Assembly (NCBI GenBank): GCA_029237695.1 | Contig: CM055268.1 | Coordinates: 52,289,131-52,353,130, forward strand | Length of the DNA stretch: 64,000 nt | DNA from: Conchocele bisecta | Lineage: Eukaryota > Mollusca > Bivalvia > Lucinida > Thyasiridae | Reading direction: 5' to 3' | Shown here: one piece after another, positions 10,769 through 21,859 of the stretch | Layout of the letters: each line of letters opens with the position of its first letter | Position numbering within the stretch: the stretch's first letter is position 1 | Translations under genes and position numbers: made by a program | The notes under the pieces: generated by a model | What the model was told of the DNA's origin: nothing | Database searches by the model: none | Seen by the model: the letters and a program-made list of their open reading frames with translations, nothing else

Positions 10769-13700
10769 CTGAAATTAAATAAAGATTGTGATACAATGGT
10801 GATATTATATTCTGCTTTGCAGTTTACTACAGTGATACCTCTACACCAGACACCTTGGGAGTTCCACAGGGTGTTCTGTTTAGAGATTCCACTGTAATTC
10901 AGGTAGATGATGAGATAGATATAATTAAAGGTACAAGTTTAATGCAAATCTAGAAGTTAGAATTTAACATGGATTTTGGGTATATAAAAACCCACAGAGG
11001 ACAATGAAGCACATCTGGTGGTGCAGGTCTAGAATGTACGGCAGGTCAATGTCACATAAAGGTCAAAACACAAAACCTTATTGTTGAAAAGTATTTGTTT
11101 GCGAAAAACATAGGTCAAGATCACATTAAGGTCGCTGATATGTAGCAGTTTGCACAGAGTCATACAACATATATGTTAGAAATATGGTGACAGTAGGGGC
11201 AACAGATAAAAGTGAAATATAACAAAACAATACAACATAACATTGAAAATTAGGTAGTTAAACAACTAGACAATGTGTTCTTAGAAAACGGATGCCCCAC
11301 ATATCGCTTTGATAGTAAACAAGGCAAAATGCAAAGTCCAAAAGGGGGCGATAATCCATGGTTCAGTGTCAAAGCAAAACTAGAAATTCACTTTGTCCAT
11401 CTAAACACCCTAAAGAAGTTACATACCAAGCATCAAGCCCTCAGCTATTACGGTTTAGAAATTTTACAAGTTACAAGACAAAATGGTGAAATTGTAAGTC
11501 CAAAAGGGGGAGGGAATAAAAAAAACAAAAAAAACTGTGTGCATCTACTCATCATAAGGAAGCTATATACCAAGTTTCATGTCTGTAGCTATTACGGTTT
11601 AAAAGTTTTACGAGTTACAAGGCAAAATTGTCAAATTCTAAATCGAAAAGGGGGAGATTATCCATTACCTGGGGGTCGAATCAAAAATCAAAATAAACAT
11701 TATAGCATCTACTCATCAAAAGGAAGCTACATACCAAATGTAAGGAGTGTAGCTATTAGGGTTTAAAAGTTTTACGAGTTACAAGGAAATTTGCCAAATT
11801 CTAAGTTGAAAAAGGGAAGGTAATCCATGAGCCGGGTGGTCGAATAAAAAATCAAAATAAACCTTGCGTGCATCTACTCATCATACAGAAGCTACATACC
11901 AAGTTTAAGGTCTGTAGCTATTACGGTTTAAAAGTTTTACGAGTTACAAGGCAAAATTGCCAAATTCAGACAAAAAAGGGGAGATTATCCATGACCCGGG
12001 GGTCGAATAAAAAATTAAAATAAACTTTGCGCATCTACCCATCATAAGGATGCTACATACCAAGTTTCAGGTGTGTAGCTGTTAGGGTTTAAAAGTTTTA
12101 TGAGTTATAAGCCAAAATAGGAAAATTTTAAGTAGAGGGGGAGATAATCCATGACCCAGGAGGGTCGAAACAAATATCAAAATAAACTTGGCGCATCTAC
12201 TCATCATAGGGAAGTTACATACCAAGTTTCAGGTGTGTAGCTAGTATAGTTTAAAAGTTTTACGAGTTACAAGGTTGGTGACGGACGGACGGACGGACAA
12301 GGCTAACACTAAAATTAAATGTCCTCTCCACTATCGTGGTGGGGTATAAAAGTGTGTACCATATACTGTGCACAGTGTGATTATGCCAATATATGGACAC
12401 ATGAAGGCCCCAAAGACAATGACACTCAAATGGGAGCGAAGTGCACTGTATACACTCAGCAACAAGGGGAGTTAGATAATACATTGTATTACCAATGGTC
12501 AGACTGGTTAACTGACAACAAATGACAAAAACAAAACAAGTCATTCAATGTACGCAACTCCCCAAAACGCGACTAATTACATTACATACCTATGATGGAC
12601 AATGGTTTTTTCGTATGTGTTACATAGATGTTGTTGAGATTTTTCTTCAGCCGCATGACTTCCTCAGCATGTAGTTGTATATCTGTCGCTTGTCCCTGAA
12701 GTTAGAACTCATTGATATTTTGTTTTGACAATGTTTTAATGTCAGTTTAAACCATTGCAGACGGGATACCATTGAAGTGATATGAAATTTTCTAAAAACA
12801 ACAACATTATTTTCCTAATTTCTTCTCGAAAGTATACGTTGCCACCTCTCATTTGAACCGTCTCTGTGAGACGGTTCAAATGAGTGGTAACAACATATAC
12901 TTTTATTGAGAAATAAACTAGCAAATCAGATTTTTTTTCAACAAAAGTTATTGTATCCTTAGACTTCAATAGGTTAAGGTCTAGACAGATGACTGGCGAC
13001 AACCTGGCAATACGGACTGCATTTGGTGAAATTATAATACATGATACAGTACATTCAAGTGTTGGACAAAATTACAGCCGACTCAGAGACAGAAATGGCC
13101 ACCGGCTGAGAAAAGGGACCTTAAAACATGCACAAACGTAGGCTGCATATGCATGTCATCTGATCATGCAGTCTGATCTGGGCCTACGATAATTGCGATG
13201 CAACAAATATTTTTTCGCACATGAAAACCTAAAGTATTATACCATTGCATAAAGGACACCAGTGTAATAACACCTAGAGCACAGTTGATTGGCTAGCCAC
13301 ATGACACTAATTAAGTATTTGTGCTATGCGCCAACGTTATGTCAACTGAATAAAATGTTCCACATGACGTCCTTAATGGCGCGTCAATGCAATAATGTTT
13401 TGACATTCACGTCATCATGTTATAATCGTCACTAGAAGCCTCAGTCAAATTACTGCAATTGAAACAAAAGTGCTATTCGCCAATCGAGGCATGGCCAGTC
13501 AACAAGGGGAGATAACTCACTGAAACCAAAGGGTTCTTCCTCTTGCAATGATAATCATGTGTACCACATTTGGTTATGATCGGTTAAGTAGAACTCAAAT
13601 TATTGTACGGACAAGGATAAGAAATTTGAAATGGCTGCCAAAGGGAGTTTACGTCATCGCTAATCTTTGAAAATCAATAGGGTTCGCCATCTTGCCGTGA

Positions 13701-16700
13701 TAAACATGTAAACCGATTCCGCTACGATCCGTAAAGTATAACTAGATAGTTATTGCGTCGACAAGATGTGCCCGCCCGTACAAGGTAAATACACGATATG
13801 ATACGTTTTTTCAAACAAGCGTATAAAAATGTGCACCCATTTGGTAATATGAAGTGTTTGCAAAGAACAGGAACCTATTACATGTATATGGCATACTCCA
13901 AGTTTCTGCTCTATGGAGGGTGAAGTCATGTGATAAACAGAATCTCAAACTTGTTTCCATTTGATATGAAATTTATGAAATGGGTCATGCTTGCATGCAA
14001 CACATCTTGGTGTCACAATCACACTACTGCCCTGATTCACGAAAATAAGACTGGATTCATTAAAATTATTAAATAGCAATCGATTATAGCCCAGCACTTT
14101 AGATAACTAGCATAGCCTATTCTGTTTGCCACTGGGTTTGGAGACATATTCTTGAAGCCTCTACCGAAAGCATTACACAAGTCTGTGACTGGAGAATTGT
14201 TCTTAAGGGCTATCCAACCAGTGCAGGGCGTGAAAATAGCACTGGCCTGAGGTCCCTGCCATGCAAATTTATGTCAGACATTTGCATTTTACAAGAAACA
14301 AGTCCTCCGGATATGTAATAAAATTAAAATTGTTATCATCATTCAATGGTGAAGCTAAATCAGTTCTGATTATCTCTAACTGTCTGCTTCATAAAGAATT
14401 GTTAATGCTAACTGTTCCTCAGTACCGTACGGCACTTGCTATACTCACACATGTTCAAGTTTTTCAAAAGAAAGGCAAGCACACAAGATATCAGTTAAGT
14501 TGTACATGTACATAGTATGTGTATTTGTCATACATTGGGTCTCCTCTGTATAACAAACCCCCACAAAAAGCCGATTATTATCGCGATCCTTCCAAACTGT
14601 TTCTCGGATGTTTTTTTCATTGTTAAGTCCGGACCTGCTATTTTCAACGCCTGTAATGTAGTTCCAGATCAACCTGCACATTCATGCAATTAGATCAGAG
14701 CCCAAACTGTTTGCCATTAGTCAATAAAACACCCGTCATGCTGCCATCATAGATCGCTATCGGGCTACAAGGGTGTGCTATTTGATCAGGAGCTACACTG
14801 GTCACAAATGTCATCAGCCCAAGTTCTTCAGTCACAGATCATGATCTGCATGAAGCTACACAAGTGTGCTAACTGATCCTGATCTACAATGGTAAAACAA
14901 CCCTACATGCACCCATTTTGCTCATGACGTGCCTCATTAAATTACCTGAAAAGATGCATTGATCTGATGTATCATTATTCGCGAGTTCGGGAGTGCGTGC
15001 CTCATGCCGTTGTTGCCGGCAGCCAGGAGTAGAGAGCCCATGCTGCATGCCTGACCCACACACCAGGTGGCGATGGGAGAGCGGATGTGCTGCATTGTGT
15101 CGTAGATTCCCAGACCCGCCATCACAGAGCCACCTACATCAACAACACCGCTCACACATGAGTGTTACATTACAGGTAAAACTACACTGTACATGTACAG
15201 GCTACGCTCGTTTACTCAAAGTCGCTTATGTCGAAATCACCGGTTACGTCGAATTACTAGCACGGTCCCGTTTAAAATCCTATTATTTTCCATATAACTA
15301 AGTTCGGTTAAGTCAAATTTCGATAACTCAAATTTTCCGTTTATTCGAAGGTATATTTAGGTCCCGAAAACGTAAATCTACTGTATTTCACACTCGTTAA
15401 GTCGAAATGTCAATTTGCGGAGGTAAGTAGAAGTTTGTCACCTGCAGTTTACCTGATCAAAGTCGGGTATTCAGACCGTAGTTAAAGGTGTTTGCGTTGA
15501 CACTGATTAAACAGGCCTCCCGAAATGACCGTCGGTGATCATTAAGTGGTGAGCAATAAATGGCAACTATAATAATTGGACTGGCATTAAATGCTTTTAC
15601 TCGAACGTTAATTAAAGTGAACACAAGTTGCGCGATTAGAAATGAGTGAAATATTTCACACTCGATCGTGTGTATATATCTCCCGAATGTGACAGCATCA
15701 GTATAGGGACGAAACATTGAATGGGCGAGTTTTATGTTCTAAACATTATTAGTTTGTACAATCAAGTCTGGTCAGAAATAATCGTTTATAATAGTGTTAC
15801 AAATCAGTATTTCTTGTTGTTTTGTGTTGTTTCCGTGTATAATTTATTAAAATAATTCATAAAATATTATGTTCTTGTTATTATTTATTTCATTGGTGAA
15901 CTGAATATGTACATATCGCTACATGCGCATGTCACGTGTGCCACATCCGGGTTATCTATTAATTACACACAGACATGCATATGTGTATTTGTAAACAAAC
16001 CGAAAGAGTTTAAATATGATTTGTCTTAGAAACAGCATTTAACATGTATCCATGTACATTTAATTGCTAAAATAAATCATATTTACTACTCAAGGCTACA
16101 TCAGCAAGTAATCATTTGGTTCTAACTGTCAATAAAATAGTTTGTTGTCCGACAGGTTGCGTACTACGGATACGTCAAACTACGGTTAACTCAAAGTATT
16201 TTTTTTTATCTCCCTTCGAATTCGAGTAAGTGAGTGTGGCCTGTATTTATTTTACAATTACAAACAAAAAGAGAGCACCTATGCAAATGCCTTTCTTGCA
16301 CAGATGGAGGAGTAATGGCAGTTCTTAAGGTGGGAGCACCTGGGGGAACACACACCTCAGCCACAATACCACCTGAATTAATGCCCTGGTCGAGGATCGA
16401 ACCCCGGTCACACTAGTGAGAAACTTGCTCCTAACCAAGTTCACTGATATTATACATGTACATGCACAGTGGAACCTCCCCGAACAGCCTCTACAACAAC
16501 ACCCTCTCTGTAACAACCACTATTTTATATCCCAAACGGATGATTTCATCTATATTTAACCCTTAGACTGCTGAGCACGAAAATTGTCGTCTGCTGTTGC
16601 TTTTGCATTCTTTCTCAATAAAAATATGTTTTGAGAGCACTTTAGAATAATTTACATTGGAAATGATTCTAAAATGATGTCATAACATGTGTATGAGAAT

Positions 16701-19143
16701 AATCGAAGAAAATAAATAAACAGCAGATGACAAAATGTAAATCAGCATTAACCTCCCTACAACAGCCAGTGTTGCATAGTCTTCCCATGGGAGGCTGTTG
16801 TAGAGAGGTTGCACTGTAATATATGTACAATGGCACAGTTTTAATTACAAGTGGAAGACTTGGACACGTGACACAAAAACCAATGATCATTAAAAAACAC
16901 AAATGCCCATTAAAAAAATCCCTTTACCCATTTATTAGGGGAAACATATAAAAATATATGGTTTCCCCACAACAGTGCGCGTGCCAATATTTATTGTTAG
17001 TATGTCAGTAGTGATCTAATCGCAATAACAACGTGTGTTGTGACTCCTCATTTGACCTTTCTCAGTTTAAATGAATGGTAACAACATATATTTTCATTAA
17101 TGAATGAAGAAAATACAAACAAGACTGTTTGTAAATTTAGATACCTGTGAATGGGTATCCTGCATGAAATGGGTTAACACATTGTAGACGAATTTGTGTG
17201 CCCGTGCTTCTAAAACTTTCTAAGCACATTCTCCACATTTGTACTCAAAATCAGACAGTTTCACTGACGGAGACAGCACAGCTCAGCCTCGACCAATCGA
17301 CCTTCGTGATTTTGAGCATGAGATCAGTGTACATGTTCATGATATAAAGGCTGTGGCCTGACCGAGCAAGCATGTACCTGGACTATTGATGTACATGTTT
17401 ATTGCTTGTTTGTTGTCTTGTGATTCCAGGAACAATAGTTGGGCAACAATAATACTGGCATTGCCGTCATCTATCTGCAAACACAAACAATTATACATTC
17501 ACTGGAATGGCAAAAATATCACTCACTGGTGATGCACTCCAAGAATCAGGCACCAATTTCGACGTGAAACATTTAATGCTGACACATACATGTAGTGCAG
17601 CAGCGATTCATTTTCTTCCCACCCTCAAACCCGGGGAAACTGTTCAGCAAATATTTTCCCCATCCCCAACTTGATACCCCAGGGAAAATGTTCAGCAAAT
17701 ATTTACCCCAACTCGTGCCTAAATTGTTTGCCGACCCACTGCCAGCAGTTCCCGGGCCTGTCACTGTGATGTAAAACTGTACTCCATTCTCATGGCCGAA
17801 ATTAAATAGACATGACAGCTGGACCAATAAAAGTGCCCAATTTGAAATATAGAGAACATGCTCTGACAGATAATTTTATAGGCTGGGATCGAGATCCCCA
17901 TGTGAAGATTCTCGCTCCAGGGATGGCGGCAGAGAGGGTATATTGGGGGAGGGGCAAATATTCTGTGACATCGGCTTGAAACACGAGAGTAATCATTGAC
18001 ATTAGACCATCAATGGGGCAAATTCATAATAACTAGATGGCCGCGGCCTGCATGTCGCGCCTTGGGGCGAGGCATGGACACTAAAAAAAGAGATATAGTA
18101 GACGGAAAAACTTTAACCAAAAAACTTTAACCAGACACACGGACGTACGGACAGACGGACGTACGCCAAAGTGGCGACTATATCGTGCTTTCCGCAAGCG
18201 GGCATGACAATGATGATAAACACCCATTTGAAGTTTCAAGGTAATGGGCGAAGCAGTATAAGAGATATAGTGTAACGTTAACCAAAAAACTTTAACCAAA
18301 AACTTTAACCAAAAATTTCAAAATAATTAGACCTTGACATTGGGCACAGGGGCCGCACGGTAGGGGGGTAGAATGAAAATATAGACGATGATAAACACCC
18401 ATGTGAAGTTTCAAGGTAATGGGCGAAGCAGTTGCAAGAGATATAGTATAACAAAAAACTTTAACCAAAAAACTTTAACCAAAAACTTTAACTTTACGTA
18501 CGCCAAAGTGCCGACTATATCGCGCTGTCCGCAAGCGGGCGCGACAAAAATCACATAGGCCACGACCAAGCACAAACAAGATGTGGAAATGTTGAATAAA
18601 TATATCATGCAAATGCTCAACTTAATCATCGCAATCTGTTGGTCAGGTGATTCCCCACACTGAAGAACAAAACAAAATGCCCCGAGTCGCTCACCTGACC
18701 AGAGCGATACCTTCAATTATACAGTATTTCACAGTGTATGTGCGCACCGGTCAGGGACTAAGCCAGGGATTTTGGCCATCTTGGATTATGCGGCACAGGC
18801 TCATGTGAGCTATAAAACATGAAATTGACCTTCAACAGAGGGCAGCACCTCATGTCTTCTGAACATCAGTAAACTTGTTTAATAAACACCATATCAAACC
18901 ATCACTTGTGTAAATCCTCTATTTATGAAACATCCCCTCCTTCTACATGTACATACATACATACATACATGTAGCACAGGAAATACTCACTGGTTCCATC
19001 ACACATATGATCCTCTCCCCCAGCAATACGGAGAAGATATCGTTTCGTCCGTCGCCCCCACGAGGCATCACAAAGGGTACAAAATTAAGCGGTTTAAGAT
19101 TGTTGTGCATGCACTGTGAGCGGACACAGCTCTTCACAAGCAT
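10677..19143 (-). CDS. CLPP: ATP-dependent Clp protease proteolytic subunit, mitochondrial type, copy 1 (5 exons)
   Basis: Serine protease subunit that forms the barrel of the mitochondrial ClpXP protease. CDS joins 19143-18991, 17474-17378, 15133-14946, 12695-12590 and 10768-10677, all with GT-AG introns and matching phases, giving 211 residues. Ser114 (in GQACSMGS), His139 (SRIMIHQ) and Asp188 (MERDKF) form the triad, spaced 25 and 49 as in E. coli ClpP. MYINSPGG and GQATDI are also present. The first ~30 residues lack acidic residues, fitting a mitochondrial presequence. The start sits directly after a TTTCAG, so an unseen upstream exon is possible; an in-frame alternative Met lies ~11 codons upstream. 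Odd: HQINASFQ replaces the conserved HQPxGGxx. Introns 1-4 hold TEs. Copy 2 lies inverted at 41650-61594 with ~92% identity. Confidence 0.92.
10769..12589 (-). other. CLPP copy 1, intron 4, holding a tandem array
   Basis: Bounded by GTATGT donor and TTTCAG acceptor. The 12350-12560 part is strongly similar to 60075-60262 in intron 4 of copy 2. The middle is taken up by the ~160-bp array at 11290-12345, which copy 2 lacks as an array. Confidence 0.75.
11290..12345 (+). repeat. Array C, ~6 units of ~160 bp with (GACG)n and 3' hairpin
   Basis: Units contain ACATACCAAGTTTCAGGT, GTAGCTATTACGGTTTAAAA, GTTTTACGAGTTACAAGGC and GGGGGAGATAATCCATGACC. The array closes with a GACG microsatellite (about 12280-12297), GGCTAACACTAAAATTAAAT, then a hairpin CTCTCCACTATCGTGGTGGGG and TATAAA. 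The end has the same design as array B (microsatellite, AACACTA, CC..CCA-loop-TGG..GG hairpin), so both look like members of one pearl/Helitron-like group with different core repeats. The 163-codon open frame at 11275-11766 is created by this repeat. Confidence 0.8.
12590..12695 (-). CDS. CLPP: CLPP copy 1, exon 4
   Basis: Begins in frame with [18 protein letters not shown] and continues to [15 protein letters not shown], then one base of a split Glu codon. The acceptor CTTCAG (12701-12696) and donor G|GTATGT are clear. This is the handle-helix region typical of ClpP. There are four residue differences from copy 2. Confidence 0.93.
12730..13000. repeat. Repeat with ~17-bp hairpin, intron 3 of CLPP copy 1
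   Basis: Contains an exact short palindrome (CTCATTTGAACCGTCTC - TGT - GAGACGGTTCAAATGAG at about 12848-12884) followed by GTGGTAACAACATATACTTT. A related piece (CTCATTTGACCTTTCTCAG ... GGTAACAACATATATTTTCA) lies near 17045-17095. Probably a MITE fragment. Confidence 0.55.
13497..13800. repeat. Copy of the AACAAGGGGAGATAACTC repeat family
   Basis: Words AACAAGGGGAGATAACTCAC, TGATAAACATGTA and GTAGAACTCAAATTATTG recur in tandem at 20160-20640 and once near 43460-43610. Confidence 0.65.
14946..15133 (-). CDS. CLPP: CLPP copy 1, exon 3 (catalytic Ser and His)
   Basis: 188 nt completing a split Gly codon and encoding [34 protein letters not shown] (catalytic Ser114) and [15 protein letters not shown] (catalytic His139). 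The acceptor is GATGTAG and the donor CAG|GTAATT. The last five codons differ from the nearly universal PxGGx of ClpP although the length is unchanged. Copy 2 has IMSSFQ here. Confidence 0.95.
15198..16243. mobile_element. Pogo/Tigger-like non-autonomous element
   Basis: Starts CAGGCTACGCTCGTTTACTC and its reverse-complemented end is CAGGCCACACTCACTTACTC. It is flanked by TA on both sides (15196-15197, 16244-16245). The interior is rich in ACTCAAA/GTCGAAAT/TTAAGTCGAA words. CAG ends with TA duplication fit the pogo branch of Tc1/mariner. There is no intact transposase. Confidence 0.75.
16255..16440 (-). mobile_element. tRNA-derived SINE, intron 2 of CLPP copy 1
   Basis: On the minus strand TTGGTTAGGAGCAAG resembles a pol III A box and GGGGTTCGATCCTCG a B box, followed by a tail to about 16255. 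The same insertion sits at the same place in copy 2 (48950-49380), so it predates the gene duplication. TTAA at 16325-16328 is the empty counterpart of the piggyBac-like MITE inserted in copy 2. Confidence 0.8.
16467..16816. mobile_element. CAGTGGAACCTC MITE (pogo-like)
   Basis: Left end CAGTGGAACCTCCCCGAACA and, inverted, right end CAGTGCAACCTCTCTACAAC. TA follows the right end; the left side reads CA, perhaps a mutated TA. About 350 bp with no coding capacity. A 181-bp relative is at 62942-63122. Confidence 0.7.
17378..17474 (-). CDS. CLPP: CLPP copy 1, exon 2
   Basis: Encodes [19 protein letters not shown], then [13 protein letters not shown] and the first base of a split Gly codon. The acceptor is TTTGCAG and the donor CAG|GTACATG. 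It has the INSPG signature of ClpP. One residue differs from copy 2 (Gly to Ser in the DDGN stretch). Confidence 0.95.
17475..18990 (-). other. CLPP copy 1, intron 1
   Basis: The 17540-17770 part (reverse complement contains GGGAACTGCTGGCAGTGGGT) is homologous to 42300-42520 in copy 2, and 18800-18960 to 41840-41980. The middle holds the repeat block at 18000-18545. Confidence 0.75.
18000..18545. repeat. Tandem repeat block with AACTTTAACCAAAAAACTT motifs
   Basis: Two related units (about 18170-18310 and 18390-18545) share GATGATAAACACCCAT, TGAAGTTTCAAGGTAATGGG, GAGATATAGT and GTACGCCAAAGTGGCGACTA followed by CCGCAAGCGGGC. A degraded relative sits near 43200-43400 in intron 2 of CLPP copy 2. 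Confidence 0.65.
18991..19143 (-). CDS. CLPP: CLPP copy 1, exon 1 as recognised
   Basis: 51 codons from ATG at 19143-19141 to the GTGAGT donor. Encodes a basic leader ([15 protein letters not shown]) then [17 protein letters not shown] and [13 protein letters not shown], matching the axial-loop and first-strand region of ClpP. Compared with the usual EQTxRGERxYDIYS the axial-loop segment is diverged and about one residue shorter. A TTTCAG directly precedes the ATG, and the frame stays open upstream to another ATG pair near 19174. Confidence 0.85.
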
Positions 19144-19249
19144 CTGAAATAGATGAACAACAGAAAATGACATCATTAACAGTTTCTGTATTTACTCAGC
19201 ATGTGAGCGCAAAGCGTAATCATCACTGCTAGAATGAAAGATTCCTGGC

Positions 19250-19470
19250 GTATATGTGGCTGTGACTGAAGAAATTTGGCTGATGGCATTTGTGACCAGT
19301 ATAGCTCCGGATCAAACAGTACACTCCTGTAGCTTGAATATGATCACATTTGCTTGTTACTGGGTCATAATAATATATTTTTATGACCCAGCTTGTTTAA
19401 AAGCATTATAGTTTCTGAAACTTTCATTGATGGAGTGGCGAACAGAGCAGGCCCCATGTCTCGGAGCCAC
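19250..19470. repeat. Copy of the GATCAG interspersed repeat
   Basis: Words GTGACTGAAGAAAT, TGTGACCAGTATAG and GGAGTGGCGAACAGAGCAG; includes a small hairpin with TGGGTCATAATAATATATTT ... TATGACCCA. Confidence 0.55.
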
Positions 19471-19539
19471 ATATAATAACATAGGAAAGACGTATTACAC
19501 AAGCCTAACTTAAAGGTACATGCCCACTCTATTAAGAAT

Positions 19540-20990
19540 AAGAGTGCCGTAAGTCACAAAATACGCCCATCGAAGATGGGCCATACAGCAAAGATGTAGA
19601 AATGTGACGCTGTCACCAAGGCAAGAAACATTAATGACTAAATGAGAATTTGAAAATCTATAGCATTATTTCTCCTCTTGTTGTGATAAACAGGTACATG
19701 TATACTAATTTAGGTAGAGATGTGTAAAGTAGAAATTATATAGAATTGGATACAAAAATGTAAATAGAAGTTAAAAAGGAGATATTTTTGTTAAAAAATA
19801 TTTTTCGGAATAAAAACACCAATGTGCACATCAATATGTGTAGAAGACGTGTGTATAGTTTCAGATCTAAATATTGAACGGTTTCAGAGGAGTTGTGTAC
19901 ACAATCTCTGTACCCTACATAGAATTGTATATAAAAATGGCGTTAAAAAGGTGATATTTTTGTTAAAAATTACTTTTTCGGCATAAAAACATGAAGGTGC
20001 ACATCTTCAATATGTGAAGACGTGTGTAATGTTTCAGAATGATTGACTGAACGGTTTCAGAGGAGTTGTGTACACAAACTCTGTACCCTATATAGAATTA
20101 AATACAAATATGTAGAAAAAATGGCTAAGTTAACAAGAGTGCCAAAGTTAACAATATATACACCGATCGAGGCAAGGCCAGTTAACAAGGGGAGATAACT
20201 CACTGAAAATGAATAGGGTTCTTGCCGTGATAAACATGTATACCGAATTTGATTACGATCCAGAAGTAGAACTTGAGTTATTACGTGGACAAGTATAGTG
20301 CGAAAATAAAAAATGGCCGCCAAGGGGAGACAAGTCATCTGAAATTTGTGAAAATCAATAGGCTTCTTCGTCTTGCCGTGATAAACATGTATACCAAATT
20401 TGGTTATGAGCGGTGAAGTACAACTTGAGGGATTGCGTGGACAAGGATACAGAGTGCGAAAAATAAAAATGGCGCCAAGGGGAGATAAATCACAGGAAAA
20501 TTTTGATTCTTTTTGAAAATCAATAGGCTTTTTCGTCTTGCCATGATAAACATGAACATGTATACCGAATTTGGTTACGATTCGTGAAGTAGAACTTGAG
20601 TTATTGCGTGGACAAGGATACAGAGTGCGAAAAATAACAAGAGTGCCGTAAGTCACAAAATACGCCCGTCGAAGATGGGCCAGACAGCGGATATGTGAAG
20701 CTGTCACCAAGGCAAGAAACATTAATGACTAAATGAGAATTTGAAACTCTCTAGCATTATTTCTTCCTCTTGTTGTGCTAAACATGTATTCTAATTTAGG
20801 TAGAGATGTATAAATCAGAAATTATATAGAATTGGATACATAAAATATTCTTTCGGCATAAAAACACCAAGGGGCATATCTTAAATATGTGTGGAAGACG
20901 TGTGTATAGTTTCAGATCGAATGACGGAAAAGTTTCAGAGGAGGGTTTCAGAGGAGTTGTGTACACAAACTTAATACCCTATATAGAATT
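19540..20990. repeat. Complex tandem repeats upstream of CLPP copy 1
   Basis: Two outer blocks start with GAGTGCCGTAAGTCACAAAA and CGAAGATGGGCCA (19549 and 20641). Within lie repeats of GTTTCAGAGGAGTTGTGTAC and three units of the AACAAGGGGAGATAA family (20160-20640), with AATGGCCGCCAAGGGG words. The 221-codon minus-strand frame at 20057-20722 runs through these tandem units and repeats itself, so it is not called a gene. Confidence 0.65.
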
Positions 20991-20999
20991 GTATACAAG

Positions 21000-21240
21000 T
21001 AGAACGAGGCTTACGGAATACCCCGCGCATGGGCCCAGGTACCCCTAAATATGTAAAAAAAATCCAAGTGTGTGGGCTTGTGACCTTGACTCTGTGCACG
21101 AACGTGAATTTGTCACACGTTGGTAGAGGTCCCAGGGTTCAATTTTGGGGGCGACTTGGGCGAAGTCGTCGCTTTTTTTCGCCCAAGTCGCCCTATGTGT
21201 CCGGCGAGGCGAAGTTCACTTCGCCTTAAAAATCTCGCAA
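21000..21240. repeat. Diverged array-B unit plus CGCCCAAGTCG hairpin
   Basis: GAGGCTTACGGAATACCCCG, TGTGACCTTGACTCTGTGC and GTGAATTTGTCACACGTTGG match array B; the same entry sequence is seen at 63666. Then an inverted pair GCGACTTGGGCGAAGTCG / CGCCCAAGTCGCC near 21150-21195. Confidence 0.5.
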
Positions 21241-21760
21241 AATATCTGAAATTCTAAAAAAAGCTGGAACCAAATTCGTTCAGGTAATCCCCATTTCCCA
21301 CCCAGTGACCTAAATCTCGCTAATTGCAGGCCTGACAAACTGTTTACAATACCATTTGTTTTATGACACCCGAGTGTTTGACCAAATTTTCATCATATCA
21401 TTACGCGATTCACTAAAATGATGTCAGGGCTGTACAAATTGATTTTGTAGCCACTTGTCCCGGACAAGTGACTTGAAAAAAGTGCAAGTGATTTCAGGGC
21501 AAGTGATTTTGAAAAAGTGACTTGTCCTCGTAAGATTTCTTATACAAAACTGTCCCAAAACAAAATCTATTATTATAGTTGGTAAATATAATACAATTGA
21601 GCACTTGGCATACATATTATATTACATATCTATAATAATAAACATTGTAGCTAGGTCGTGCCCATCCACACATGATGATTGCTTTAGATTCTCAGTCTCA
21701 GGACACCAAGTTGATAAATATTCAGTCTCGTGACACCAAGGTTCAATAATTGTTTACAGA
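21241..21760. other. No gene; short AAGTGACTT-type repeats
   Basis: Between 21445 and 21530 the word AAGTGA(C/T)TT occurs several times, with a palindrome ACTTGTCCCGGACAAGT. Nothing else recognised. Confidence 0.4.
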
Positions 21761-21835
21761 CTATCATAATTTTGCACTTACGAACATTTTAGTCGTACAA
21801 AGTTTAGTGAAACGGCCCCCAGGTGCCAGTCATCT
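21760..21835. repeat. Half of a GTTTCACTAAACTTTG hairpin MITE
   Basis: TTTTAGTCGTACAAAGTTTA followed by GTGAAACGGCCCCCAGGTG matches the right ends of the MITEs at 58331-58547 and 63232-63474. Confidence 0.6.
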
Positions 21836-21859
21836 TTACTACACCATATCATCTTCAAT

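Larger units (their letters stand above)
15134..17377 (-). other. CLPP copy 1, intron 2, with three elements
   Basis: Holds the pogo/Tigger-like element 15198-16243, a tRNA-SINE piece at 16255-16440 shared with copy 2, and the element 16467-16816. Homologous intron 2 in copy 2 spans 43102-49433 and is nearly three times longer because of later insertions. Confidence 0.75.

Noticed and set aside
11275..11766. 163-codon plus-strand open frame
   Set aside because: The protein repeats itself with the ~160-bp period of array C and lies in a ClpP intron; it is a by-product of the repeat.
14993..15301. 102-codon plus-strand frame across ClpP exon 3 (and its mirror at 49305-49586)
   Set aside because: Antisense shadow of the conserved exon.
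16556..17177. piggyBac-like element TTAACCCTTAGACTG ... GAAATGGGTTAA
   Set aside because: Beyond TTAACCC the two ends share almost nothing, so the pairing may be chance.
20057..20722. 221-codon minus-strand open frame, the longest outside the transposon
   Set aside because: It consists of three near-identical translated repeat units (YHGKTKKPIDF recurring) from the AACAAGGGGAGATAA family, so no gene.
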